Below are positions 31,596 to 42,313 of a stretch of 64,000 bases of DNA, one piece after another (position 1 is the stretch's first letter; the number at the start of each line of letters is the position of its first letter). The notes under the pieces were generated by a model. It was given only the letters and a program-made list of their open reading frames with translations. It was not told where the DNA came from and ran no database searches. The stretch is from Multifurca ochricompacta (lineage: Eukaryota; Basidiomycota; Agaricomycetes; Russulales; Russulaceae), in NCBI GenBank assembly GCA_022496185.1, contig WTXG01000011.1, forward strand, positions 186,001-250,000, given 5' to 3'. The position numbers were made by a program, and so were the translations under genes.

Positions 31596-32940
31596 ATGGC
31601 TCCAGGAATCGACTACTCTCCCGCCCCTGCCCCCATTTCCGCTCTTGAGACCCCGGATTTCCCAACTACCTATGAATCCGTGACGACGTCAGTGAAAGAG
31701 TCCGCTCCTTCCTCTGGCGTTTACTATAATCCTCGTCTCGACCCAAAACATTATCTTGAGGGTCCTCTTTCCTGGAACCCAGCCACTCGGCTGAGGCAAA
31801 TGCTAGCACGCCCCGGTATTGTTGTAAGCCTCATTTTTTAAATCATTTTTAAGGTAAAGTGTTGATCGCACGATTTCTAGGTTGCCCCGGGCATCTGTGA
31901 CGGCATTAGCGCGCGCTGTGCCTTAGAAGCAGGCTTTAGTTGCCTCTACCAAAGGTTGGCAGATTGATTCCCGAGGGGTGTTCTTGTGTTTAATATATTG
32001 TCTTTAGTGGTGCGGCCACTACTGCATCTCGTCTAGGTCAACCAGATCTGGCCATTGCTACTCTCAATGATTTTGTACAGAGCGCCCAGATGGTGTGCAG
32101 TCTCGATCCGACAGTCCCTGTCATCGCGGACGCAGATACTGGCTTTGGCGGGCCCGCCATGATTGGGCGAACCATCACCCAATATGCGCGTGCAGGTGTC
32201 GCAGGATTGCACATTGAAGATCAAGTCCAGACAAAACGTTGCGGCCATTTGCTCGGGAAGCAGGTCGTTTCCCGTGAAGAGTTCGTCATGCGTATTCGTG
32301 CAGCTGTTATTGCGCGCGATTCCATTCCTGGAGGATCGGACTTTGTTATCATTGGCCGCACTGACTCCGCGCAAGTGCTTGGGATGGAAGAGGCTATCAT
32401 ACGATTGAAACTCGCAGCGGACGCTGGCGCAGATGTGTGTTTCATCGAAGGAGTGAAGTCTAAGGAGCTTCTCGAAAAGACAGTGAAGATCCTTGCTCCC
32501 AAGCCTGTAAGCTGAAAGCTTCACGCGAGTCGTAATTTATTTTCACTCATCTGCCCACCCAGGTCCTCGTCAACGTTATTTCTGGCGGTCTCACCCCGTC
32601 CTTCACCTCAAAAGAGGCTGAAGAGATGGGTGCCAAGATCATCAGTGAGCCGTTTTTTTTTCGTCACGGCGCGAAACCCGCCAACCGAGTTACAGTCTTT
32701 TCTCTCGTTTCTTGCGTGGCAGCTGTGCATGGCATTCGCGCCGCAATGCAATCGCTCAAAAAGACGGGTACGGACTTCACGTCTGCCCAAGGCATGGACC
32801 CCAAGGCATTCTTCGAAGTTATGGGTACGTGAAAGATCTCATCAAGAATAAAGTCCTCATCATTGAATCCGGATCCAGGTCTCCACGAGGTAATAGACCT
32901 TGACGCACAAGCCGGGGGCACTGCGTTCCAAGTTGTATAG
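31596..32940 (+). CDS. Isocitrate lyase/PEP mutase family enzyme, oxaloacetate acetylhydrolase-like
   Basis: Six exons (31596-31823, 31881-31954, 32008-32506, 32563-32644, 32696-32824, 32879-32940), 357 residues, no frame break. Motifs: RQMLARPGIVVAPGICDG, SGAATTASRLGQPDLA, metal-binding DADTGFGGP, IEDQVQTKRCGHL (the catalytic KRCGH loop of this superfamily), VSREEFVMRIRAA, IGRTDSAQ, AGADVCFIEGV. The TKRCGHL loop and length fit the fungal oxaloacetate acetylhydrolase / 2,3-dimethylmalate lyase branch better than true isocitrate lyase (which is about 530 residues) or mitochondrial methylisocitrate lyase. Substrate cannot be fixed by eye: oxaloacetate, dimethylmalate and methylisocitrate are all possible. 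No targeting signal seen, so probably cytosolic. Sits between two b2-like genes. Confidence 0.85.
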
Positions 32941-33304
32941 TCTCGTTTTCTAGATGGGTCATGGAGTCATGTGGATATCCACGGGCGTAGAGTTCGCGTT
33001 CTGCGCATTATGTACGAAAAGCTATAACTAACACATATGGACCACATGCACTGTTCTTGTTGAATCAAATCAATATCAATAATAGAAGTTCATAAGATTA
33101 TCTTATCTTATCACAAAGTGATTCCCCACACCGGCGCTCCATTCAACGCCGCAACGCCGCCACGTGACATGGTGACCCACTCAAATCCCACTTCCCGCTT
33201 CACTTCACTTCAACCCACTTCACTTCACTTCAAAATTGAAGGAAATTGAAGCCTCACATCGTAGCCGTTCAATTAACGCGCTGAAGTAGCACGCCGTACG
33301 ATCT
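32941..33304. other. Spacer with CACTT repeats
   Basis: 364 nt, 3' UTR of the ICL/PEP-mutase gene and promoter of b2-like B. CACTTCACTTCAACC-type direct repeats at about 33196-33236. TTATCTTATCTTATC run at 33100. Confidence 0.5.
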
Positions 33305-35695
33305 ATGACAAAACCGATATCAGGAAAGATAGTTGCACAACACAACTCGAGGGACAGTTGTTGGATTATTGTACACGGTTAGTGTCATTGCAATGCCGAC
33401 CAAGTGTTATATACGTCCATACTGATAACCTCTGCAGGAAAAGTATACGATGTCACCGAGTTCCTGGACGGTGTGTGCTGTCTCTGACTTACTTATGCTC
33501 AACACCCATTGGCCTTCATTCAGAGCATCCTGGTATGAGGCCCACCAATATAGTGACACTAGACATCGCTAACGCTACGTACTAGGCGGCAGCAAGATTA
33601 TCCTAAAATACGCCGGAAAGGACGCCACGTATAGTGCAAAGTGATTTCTAGCTTTTCTCAAATGAGCTAATCCAGCGCAGTCAGGAATACGAGCCAATCC
33701 ACCCCCCAAGCGCCATCATTGACAATCTTCCTCCAGAGAGGCAGTAAGCATTCTTTGTCACTTAAAGTATAAAACAATTACTAATGTTAGGTAGCCTTGG
33801 ACCAGTGGAAGAAGGTACCGTTGAGAAAGTCGAGGTCAGGATAACAGATGAGGAGAAGGCGCGTTTACAACGTGTAGAAGCGCGACCACCATTATCTGAG
33901 ATTCTCAACCTGCATGACTTTGAGGTACCGCCTTGCCTTCCTGACCTCGCTTTATATTTATTTGTTTCTTTTTTTTTTTTCAGGCAATTGGTAGACTCAC
34001 GATGCCCGAAAAGGCGTGGGCATACTACTCTTCAGCATCTGATGATGAAATCACGAACCGCGAAAACCATGCTGCCTTTCACAGGTACGTGCAATATCGG
34101 CGGAAGAACTCACCTCTCATAAGTAACAATCTTATTCCCTAGGATCTGGTTCAGGCCACGAATTTTACGTGATGTAACGAACGTTGACTGGTCTACGACC
34201 ATTATCGGTCACGCGTCGACTATGCCAATATACATAGTCAGCGGGCTTTACATTTGTGTTATAAGGTACTAACGTTGAGGGCAGAGTGCGACTGCACTTG
34301 GAAAGCTCGGACATCCTGAGGGAGAGTTGAACTTGACTCGGGCAGCAGCGAAGCACGGTATTATCCAAATGGTATGTCACTAGGTATTCTCAGTTGCTTG
34401 TATTGATGTAGATCTGAACAACAAGATACCTACTTTGTCATCATGTTCGTTCGATGAAATAGTTGATGCCGCTCAACCAGATCAGGTTCAATTCTTCCAG
34501 CTGTACGTATTTTTCTACCTCTGTAGTACTCTAGTCTCGCTCATGAAATCTGGAAGATATGTCAATAAAGACCGCGCCATAACAAAACGTATCGTGCAAC
34601 ATGCGGAGAGGCGAGGCATCAAAGCTCTTTTATCACTGTCGATGCCCCTCAACTTGGCCGGCGCGAAAAAGTCGGCTTATCTGTTGTATCGTTTGGGTCT
34701 GTGCTGAGTGGTGAGCACAGGATATGCGCATGGCATTTGACGCGGAGGATCCCCATGAAATTGGCAAATCTGGTAGCGATAAAGTCGACCGCTCCCGAGG
34801 CGCAGCGAAAGCTATCACAGTAAGTTGCGCATTCATGGAGGGAAACACTAATCGACTGGAAATGATACCAGGGATTTATCGACCCAGGCTTGAAATGGGC
34901 CGACATTTCTTGGTTCAAGAGCATCACAAGAAGTGATCCATTCCCCTTCAGCTCCATTTAGCTATTTGATTAAGTTTTTATTTGTCAAAGTGCCACTCAT
35001 CCTTAAAGGCGTGCAAACCTGGGAAGATGCTTTAGAAGCATACGACCAGAACCTTGCAGGCATTGTCCTCTCGAACCATGGTGGGCGTCAACTAGACTTT
35101 GCACGCTCTGGCATCGAGGTTCTCGTTGAAGTTGTCGAGAAGTTCAAGGAGAAACGTGGGATCACATTCCCGAATGATCGGTTCCAGCTTTTAGTCGATG
35201 GTGGCGTCAGACGTGCGACGGATGTCTTGAAAGCTATTGCCCTAGGGGCAACCGCAGGTATGCCGCCCAAGTACGGTAGGCAGGGCGAGAGAGCATTGGT
35301 ATCTAATATCCAATATTAGTGGGAATAGGGAGACCATTCTTGTATGCGTTCTCGACCTACGGCGTCGACGGGGTTGATCACGCCCTCCAAATTCTGCAGG
35401 TGTGTTTGCAAAGTACCTTCATATTACACGTCCCTGACTACTGGGTCATCTCCTCCAGGACGAGTTTGAGATGAACCTACGCCTTCTTGGTGCCGGAACG
35501 ATCAAAGACGTTGTCCCCGACATGGTTGATGTATCTAACATCCGCTCTCACCTTGTCACTGTCCCACGCGACCGGTTATATGATATCAACTGTGCGCATC
35601 CGTTTTCCTACTAGTGCGAGTACTAACCACGTTTTCTAGATGAGAGTATGCAGCATGCACGTCTTCGGGATACCAAGGCAAAGACGAAACTCTAG
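33305..35695 (+). CDS. Flavocytochrome b2-like FMN alpha-hydroxyacid dehydrogenase B, peroxisomal type
   Basis: Paralogue of the gene at 28133-30355. Seventeen exons, 506 residues. Heme part: SCWIIVHG, VYDVTEFLD, then a 9-nt exon (33524-33532) that carries EHPG of the heme-binding HPGG, GSKIILKYAGKDAT, EPIHPPSA. FMN part: YYSSASDDEITNREN, ALGKLGHPEGELNLTRAAAK, FFQLYVNKDRAITKRIVQH, ILKGVQTWEDALEAYD, SNHGGRQLDFARSG (catalytic His), VDGGVRRATDVLKAIALGATA, VGIGRPFLYAFSTYG. It ends in KTKL; TKL is a PTS1-like tripeptide. Intron positions match paralogue A except for three extra introns here. Exons 11-12 sum to 213 nt against 214 in A: one T missing at the run 34628-34631 breaks the frame in FITVDAPQ. 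Confidence 0.87.
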
Positions 35696-35912
35696 ACCTA
35701 TTCCCCTGTTTGTCCCGCTCTGCGCTTTCGTTGCGCTGGAACTCTCAGACAGCTGGTTCTGTTCACTTGCCGAATGTGTTAACCAGAACTGTTGTATAAT
35801 CGATCGGGTATTAAACCAATCCACTTGCTATGCTACAGTTGTGTGAGGTATGATGGGTTAACGGTCTAGACCCAATTAAGTGTCCAGCACCCTTGTCCTT
35901 GATCGACCATCC

Positions 35913-36629
35913 TCAACCGTCCGCTTTCTCTCCTCCACGCCACCACGGCCCACCGCTGCTCATCCAGGCAGCGACCATCCAGGCTTCATGGCGAAAAGCA
36001 GCCACCGCCTCCGTGTCGGCGTCCCTGTCCGCGCGCCACGCCCGCAACTCAAGGGCCCGTGCGAGCGCACTGAACGCTGCCGAGCAGGCCGCGTGCGCCG
36101 AGGGCCGCGCGGCGAACGCCTCGCGATGTATAAATATGAGCTCCAGGTACTCGCCGCACGTAGTCTGCAGTTGCTCGGCGTCCGGGTCGTACCAGTGCGT
36201 GAGGGCCTGCAGGAGGGCGCAGGGGCTAACGAGGGCTGCGCGTCGGAGGAACTTGAGGAGACCGTAGTGACGGACTAAGACGCGAATGGAAAAAGAAGGG
36301 AGAGGGAGAAAGAGAGAGGAAGGAGGGAGGAAGGGGCGGAAGATCAGCTACTGTGTATATACGATATATGTATGATTAAACGTACTTGGTAACTCCCTGC
36401 GTCGCTCATTTGGACGTCGGATGCGATGGGCGTGGATGCCGGTTCGTTTAACTGCCTCCAGAGCAAGTCAGAGTTGGTGTCGTGATGGATTGACCGTGCT
36501 CACCCTGATCTTTTGTTGCAACTGAGCGAGTCTAGCAACGACGCAAGTTCAATGTCGAGCTAAGTAAAGATATCAATACCGATCTGGATCGAGAGGTCGA
36601 TAGGAAAAGTGTATGTTTACCTCAGACAT
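35913..36629 (-). CDS. Unrecognised GC-rich gene (possible frame breaks)
   Basis: A 120-codon exon (36274 down to stop at 35913) is open only on the minus strand in this frame, follows a CTTAG acceptor and has strongly G/C-ending codons, which supports real coding. It reads HYGLLKFLRRAALVSPCA, THWYDPDAEQLQTTCGEYLE, FSALARALELRAWRADRD. Upstream, ATG at 36629 with a 9-nt first exon, then coding-like segments (DIELASLLDS; AQLQQKIRVSTVNPS; WRQLNEPASTPIASDVQMSDA) change frame, so exact exons are not resolved. Helical, Ala/Leu-rich; no family recognised. Confidence 0.4.
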
Positions 36630-37394
36630 AGAGTGTGAGTGTACGGGAGAAGGTATCGTCATGACCATTGTCTCCATTATTGTCGGTTATTGTAACTCAA
36701 AAAAGTGAATAGAATAGAATAGATAAAGGGAAAATGAGTTTTGATTTTATTTTATTTTATTGCTTTCTCGATGCCATTACGGAAATGGGACACGCGCTGG
36801 CCGCGATGTTAACCGCGATGGGTATCTCAACCTCAAGGTAACCACGCAGTCCATGGCAGGCTCAGCTCATGTGTTCATCATAATTATGGGCTGGGCTAAC
36901 TAGAGTTGGCAAAGCGTGTCGTCCATAACCATGTCACCACGGCGAGGTAAGGGATGGCTGATGGAACATGATTATCGTATCGTAATCGCCATCATCCATC
37001 GGATCAGAGGAAGGAGACTTAACCCCAGCGCTCCGAGGGCTGAGACAGTCGTTTCCAAACCACATACATAAGATAATTAATTCCCTTCCCAGTGACGATA
37101 GGTGTATTGACCCAACTGCGTTCTTTTGATCGGAATCACCGTCATCCACCATGTGCACACCGACTGCCCCGAAGCTGAACACCGGCTCACGCCACATGTG
37201 GATGAAGCAAAATTTTAATTTTCTGTAGGGGCTTAAGGCAACGAGGATCTCGCGCCAGCAGGTGTCGTTAAAAGACCAGGGTAGCGGGTTTTATTGGATT
37301 GAAGGAGAGGAGTGAGCATTGCTTGCAGCGCAGCCTCCGCTTCTCTCTACATACCCAGACTCGTGGGCGGGTGCTGGCAGTTGGTTGTATATCC
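36630..37394. other. 765 nt without a supported gene
   Basis: Promoter side of the minus-strand gene before it, plus intergenic DNA. TTTTATTTTATTTTATTGC run near 36745. Nothing else seen. Confidence 0.45.
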
Positions 37395-37625
37395 GCGTGT
37401 CTGGCGTAAACTGCGGCAACAGCAGCCCTGGGGCACCGATAATCCATTGGTTGCCTGCTACGTATCACGTAGGGTATATGAACCACGAAACCGCTCCATG
37501 GGGGATCGAAGCACCGGCCAAACTATGAAAGCATCCGTTTACTTGTTGGATTGGTGTTATCCCTACTTGCTTGATACCACCCTGGACCACAAGCTATCGA
37601 TAGATGTAAAGAAGCTGGCCTGTAA
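37395..37625 (-). pseudogene. Decayed partial copy of the neighbouring membrane-protein gene
   Basis: Two short blocks match the gene at 38224-39392 in the same order and strand: ASFFTSIDS (37623-37597 against 39040-39014) and AVAAVYARHA (about 37434-37405 against PVAAVYARYA). The DNA around the first block (GAAGCTGGCCTG with the flanking ATCGATAG/ATTGACG stretch) is also near-identical. No intact frame remains between them. Confidence 0.5.
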
Positions 37626-38223
37626 TGCATGCTACGTTAAAGAAGACCTGCAAGTGTGCGCAATTGTATTCGTTTGGACCAAAACTCTTGTGTAATCAGG
37701 GCACACTGGTGGAAATCCCATACAACATGAATATGCGTGTAAGACTAGATTTAGGATCCGCATACGTGCATGCGCACATAGACGTAAAGAAAGGGCATCA
37801 CCCAAATGATTGTGATTGTGAAGAATGGGGAATGATATTTAAATCTAATCACTTCAGTAACCCAGTAACCCACAGGGTTCCTTTGGTAGGGGTTTTTAAA
37901 AAAAAAGCTAACCAGCATCGAAAGAAGTTAGACTGGATCCAGAGCCAGATATAGACTGGAGAAGCTGCAGAGACAAAGAGCGTACAAGATAAATAGTCGA
38001 CAACTCAACCAAATAAAGAAAAATACTACTAGGAGGGACTCATCCCAGTGCAGAGGGATGGTCTTGACATCTAGTGCGAATCTTCCAAAGCACTTACGTG
38101 CCATAATTTGGACCATAGCTTTAGCGAGTTCCTAACATTGGTTTTAAAAGTGCCTGCATTATGTACAAGAATTTAGACGTGCAAGGTATGTCGACAACGT
38201 GTGATCCCATAGGAATTTGGATT
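37626..38223. other. About 600 nt without a supported gene
   Basis: 3' side of the membrane-protein gene. Only short overlapping frames; nothing recognised. Confidence 0.45.
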
Positions 38224-39392
38224 TCAATGCAATGCTGCGAAGCCCAAGACGATACAGACCCCGAGGCATGCGCTACCAAAAATGGCGACAGAATGCTGGA
38301 CCACCGCCCATAAGTAGGCGATGATTCCTGTAAGGACGAGAAAGAAACCTGCAAGGGCAAAAATAGAGCATACATTGTGACACCTGTTCAATAGGCGCAC
38401 AAGGGCAATCGCGTTTTTCTCTGCATCCGCGCTGGGATCATCATCGTGGACAGAGTTGCCGACGCAGGGCACCAGCGCACTAAGGTTAAACACCGGTACG
38501 CGTCTTATGTCGATGTCGAGCACAGGCGGCTCATGCAAAAGGGACGAGAATGCGGAGGAAAGTGTGGAGAAGAATGGCGAATGTCCAGGTCTAAAAATGG
38601 TTGAAACAAACGGTGTGACAGGCGAGGACGGGAAAGAGTGGGAGATATGGCCATGTCCAACCTTCTCGTGGGAGCCCGAGGCGCCGGACTCTAAAGCGGA
38701 AGGAGTCCGTGGCTGATTGGAGGCAGCCGAGCCAGGGGGGGCGTATCTGGCATAGACGGCGGCAACAGGCGAATTGGAGGTGTGTTTAGTTGATTGCACA
38801 TTGTTCAGTCTATAGCGGATGAGGATAAAAGAAGCGACATAGGCCAAAATCGCTGAGAGAAAGGGCATGGGGGTAATTAGTGGACGAAATACAGACTCTA
38901 GTAAATGCGTTACCGGCCGCTGCGTGAAATATCAATGCGCCTACCAAAGACGCATGCATCAGCTTGCTCGTGGCGTTACCATTTCCCTTGCTGGAGGAGA
39001 GAGAAAATAAGACGCTATCAATTGACGTGAAGAAGCTGGCCTGAATCTATGGGTTAAATACTGACAGGGAAGAATTTTTGCGACTCACATAAACGCTGAT
39101 TAGCTGCAAACGGTCTGACCATATTTGAATGATACGAGAAAGGGTTTGCAGGTCGGCAGCTTTGGCTAATGCAGTGGTCTCCTGCGCTGTGACTTGTTTC
39201 AAAAAAAAAAGACAACTTATGAGAAGCTAGCTATGTGATACGTGGCTTGACTGACGTCGCTTTTGACTTGACTCGTCGGCAATACGAGGCTGATCTGTCG
39301 AGGAAGAGCATATATATGCGCATATATTGTCAATGCATTATGATTACCAGCGCCTAATAGCATAAAAAAAACGTACCGTTGGTCAAGGACAT
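38224..39392 (-). CDS. Fungal multi-pass membrane protein of unknown function
   Basis: Five exons (39392-39377, 39294-39268, 39192-39089, 39046-38914, 38852-38224), 302 residues in frame. Start MSLTNDQPRIADES; helix LSRIIQIWSDRLQLISVY; ASFFTSIDSVLFSLSS; hydrophobic SLVGALIFHAAAAILAYVASFILIRYRL (two adjacent segments joined across intron 4); a Ser/Pro-rich cytosolic-type loop; then two more segments, VCSIFALAGFFLVLTGIIAYL and VAIFGSACLGVCIVLGFAAL. So about four membrane helices. This architecture recurs in large, poorly characterised Agaricomycete families; I assign no function. A broken partial copy lies 0.6 kb downstream. Confidence 0.75.
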
Positions 39393-39948
39393 GAGGATCG
39401 TGAAGAAAACGTTTAGAATTAAAATGACGAGAGTAATATAAAAAATAAAAAAAAAATAAAAATAATCGGAGCGTTCAAAGCGCCCACGTTACTGAATCGA
39501 TTCAGAAGAGATGAATAATGTGTGGAATGTGTGGTTGTGAAGCCAACCTAGGCCTTTTTCGGTTCGGATATTTCCGACCCATTTAGTGACACGTGACATA
39601 AGGACAGGTGAAGAAGTACTTTACTTTACTTACTAGTAACTAGTAATCGTAATTAGTTCGTTACCCGCTCTATCTCACCTTCTCACCTTCTTCATTGTTG
39701 GTTGCAAGCCGTGAGGATTCCATTCGATATGATATGAACGCGCCCGTCCACGCGGGTGCCGTGAGTCTTCTACCTAAACCATTTAAGTCTGCGCCTCGTT
39801 TAACTTACCCCGTCCTTGCTGCTTTCTTTCCCTTACCCCGTCTCAGAACTTCCTTCGGCCTAGCCCTTGCTATCATACCGTATTCGTTGTTATCCTCTCA
39901 TGCTTGTGTCCATACTTTTCGTTAGTGCCCTGACATGCTCATCATACA
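39393..39948. other. Divergent promoter region, 556 nt
   Basis: Between two divergent genes. A-rich run near 39440-39465 (AAAAAATAAAAATAA), then CT-rich DNA toward the + strand gene start. No further element. Confidence 0.5.
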
Positions 39949-40727
39949 ATGCGCTCACCATGTCCTTGTCCTCAGGTCCTTGTAATTGCTTGTTTGGCCG
40001 CTGCTAAGACCATCGTGATTACAGTTGGGGGGAATACCACGACTTTTGTGCCTCAAAGTGTTGCGGCAGCTCTTGGTGATATCGTCACTTTCAATTGTAA
40101 GGTTCTGTCAATCTTGATCTTGTGGGCGAACTTTGACCATCGACCCAGTTGTCAGCGGGAATCACACTGCAACCGAGTCGACGTTCAGTAATCCTTGTAT
40201 CCCGGCTCACGAGACGGATATTACCATTAACGGTTTCGACTCTGGCTTTCGAGAGACTCGGTCTAACACCTCTGGTTCCATTCTCACCGTCCCCATACTT
40301 ATACAAAATGTGAATCACACATTTTGGTTCTTTGATTATAACTCGTGTGGCGAGGGTGGTGTTGGTGTTATCAACGACAACGAGTCGTCAACTGAAACGC
40401 TTGCGGGCTTTGTGGTACGTGTTTCCGTTTTTGGCTCCGTTTTGGCTCCGTTTTGGCTCCGCAATAGTTGCCTATTTCTCTCACCCATGTCTCTCCTCTC
40501 ATATCTTGGGGACGAACGCTCATTTTTCTGTGACACTCTAGAGGAATGCCATCCGGTTGAATGGGACAAGCTCCTCTGACAACACCAGTACTAGCACCAG
40601 CTCTCGGCCGTCTTCGACTACCTCCTCGTCGCCTTCGGTTAGTGCAAGCAAGTCCGCCGCCGACCGCGCATTCTGGATTGGCGCTTCTAACGCAATCCCA
40701 CTGTTCATCGCGAGCTTATTCATCTAG
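39949..40727 (+). CDS. Secreted cupredoxin-like protein, GPI-anchor type
   Basis: Three exons (39949-40096, 40149-40414, 40542-40727), 199 residues. Signal peptide (QVLVIACLAAAKT) then TIVITVGGNTTTFVPQSVAAALGD IVTFNF is the start of a cupredoxin fold; NHTATESTFSNPCIP gives the first copper-type His and Cys, and HTFWFFDYNSC a second cluster. The fungal serine-rich extracellular cupredoxins share this build. Then a Ser/Thr-rich stalk (TSSSDNTSTSTSSRPSS) and a hydrophobic tail (FWIGASNAIPLFIASLFI) typical of a GPI signal. Role probably cell-wall or plasma-membrane surface; copper binding is not proven by sequence alone. Confidence 0.8.
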
Positions 40728-41376
40728 AAAATTTTTTGAATAGACTTTCTCACTACCTAGTTGTTACGACTCATCCAACTTTGTTGTTCGTTTCGTTATC
40801 GTTGCGTTGATGTTGATGAACTTGAGACGTAGATCTAGATCCAGAAACCGCCACTTTTTCCACGTTTTTCATGCCGGTGATGCCGAAAGTACAAAGATAC
40901 TTTGGTGACATTGTGACATCACATGACACGAAATGAAATGAAATAAATTGAGGCTGATGCTGATTGATGAAGGATGAGGAGGATGAGGGTCGTATCTCTT
41001 TGATCTCTTTGCTGACCTGACACTCACATTTTAGATCTGTCTATCTGTCAGGGCTGTGCGATCAATAGTGGATTCGAACAGAGTCAAGTTGAAACCTCAG
41101 TGCTGCGAATTGTAAATTTACCCCCATCATCAAGAAATTCAGAGGTATTGTCTTCTGTCATGGACTTTACATCCAAGGGTTTTGCTATCATGTTGCTCGT
41201 TTGGGGACTCTCTCTCGTCTCTCAGGCTAAAGGTGAAGAGCGGAACTCAACAGCTCAGTCCGGACTGAAACCACGGAGTAATAATAAACTGCCCACCTCT
41301 CATACCCCTTTAGTTTTTTGCTCTTGCGATCATTTTTTGCGCACAGAGACTACATTTACACACCCAAACACCTATC
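40728..41376. other. 649 nt without a supported gene
   Basis: 3' UTR of the cupredoxin gene and promoter of the next. GAAATGAAATGAAATAAATTG repeats near 40930. A short frame at 41100-41414 overlaps the next start and is not supported. Confidence 0.45.
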
Positions 41377-42313
41377 ATGTCTGCTACACCTTTCTGCCCA
41401 ATGGTATACTCTAATTGCCTTCCAAAAATCATTCGCCGTTATCACCACCAGCACCTTCCGCCCCCGTCGGATCCCGCTGTATTCATGCTGGCACTTCGTC
41501 GGGGCTTGCGTGGTGCAAATCGGCCTGGCTTTTGGAGAAAGTTGAAAAGCGCCGGATGGCGATTTTTGCGTGAGTCTTGCTTTTCTGTCTGCGTTGAGAG
41601 TGCCCATTAACGATCTCCTTTTTCAAGTTAAATTCGATAAGTATATGGAATTCGAGCAACCTCCACGCCCTGCCTTTCCAGTTGCTCCACCTCCGACCCC
41701 TTGTATTCCTCCGTGGTTGCCAGACATCTATATCACGCTAGCGGGACATCCAGAGTTCGAGTATAGTACGCCACCGCCACAAGTTGAAGGCTTCCTTGCT
41801 GTTCCGGAACGCGCGGTGAGGGCACGACGCACAAAGGGGTCACCCCCCTCTCCGCGCCCGCTTCCAACCCCACCTGGTCCTCCACCGTCCTATCCGGTCC
41901 CAGGAATCCCATGTTTCCCATGGGAAAACTGCACTTCCCAGCAGTCTTCAACAGAGCAGCCGGCGTTTCTTGAATCGGACTGGAACACCGACGACATTGC
42001 CGCAGCTCTCTTCTACGCTGATATTTCTCACGTCTTGCTCACGCCGGACAGTGAGGACGCCGGTCACCAAAGCGTGAATAAGTTGCCGCAGTGGAACTTG
42101 TCTAACTCCCCCAGTGACACGGCTTCCACCGACAATGCATCAGGATCTGCCCTTTCACTGGGCACTATCCAGTCCCAGGAGATCAAGGACCTCACTGCTG
42201 ATGCAGATTTCTTGAGCGAACTCGGCTTGGACGCTCACCAATTCAGGAAGCTTCTTGAAGACGTGGACATAGGATGGGATGCAGAGCCGGCGCGCGACCA
42301 GGCCAACACGTAG
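41377..42313 (+). CDS. Unrecognised Pro/Ser-rich protein
   Basis: Two exons (41377-41569, 41628-42313; intron GTGAGT...CAAG), 292 residues. Basic N-terminus (KIIRRYHHQHLPPP, RRGLRGANRPGFWRKLKS), Pro-rich middle (PPRPAFPVAPPPTPCIPPW, PRPLPTPPGPPPSYPVPG), acidic/Ser C-terminus (WNTDDIAAALFYADIS, LGLDAHQFRKLLEDVDI). Mostly disordered. Coding quality is good but no family is recognised. Open stretches after the stop (to about 42660) might be further exons in another frame. Confidence 0.55.

Noticed and set aside
28133..35695. Reading the b2-like genes as mitochondrial L-lactate dehydrogenase CYB2
   Set aside because: No presequence or intermembrane-space sorting segment is present and both end in peroxisomal-type tripeptides; substrate remains open.
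35893..36267. + strand frames of 124 and 132 codons (Ala/Arg/Ser-rich)
   Set aside because: The minus-strand frame there is also open, has a splice acceptor before it and a more protein-like composition; the + frames look like its shadows.
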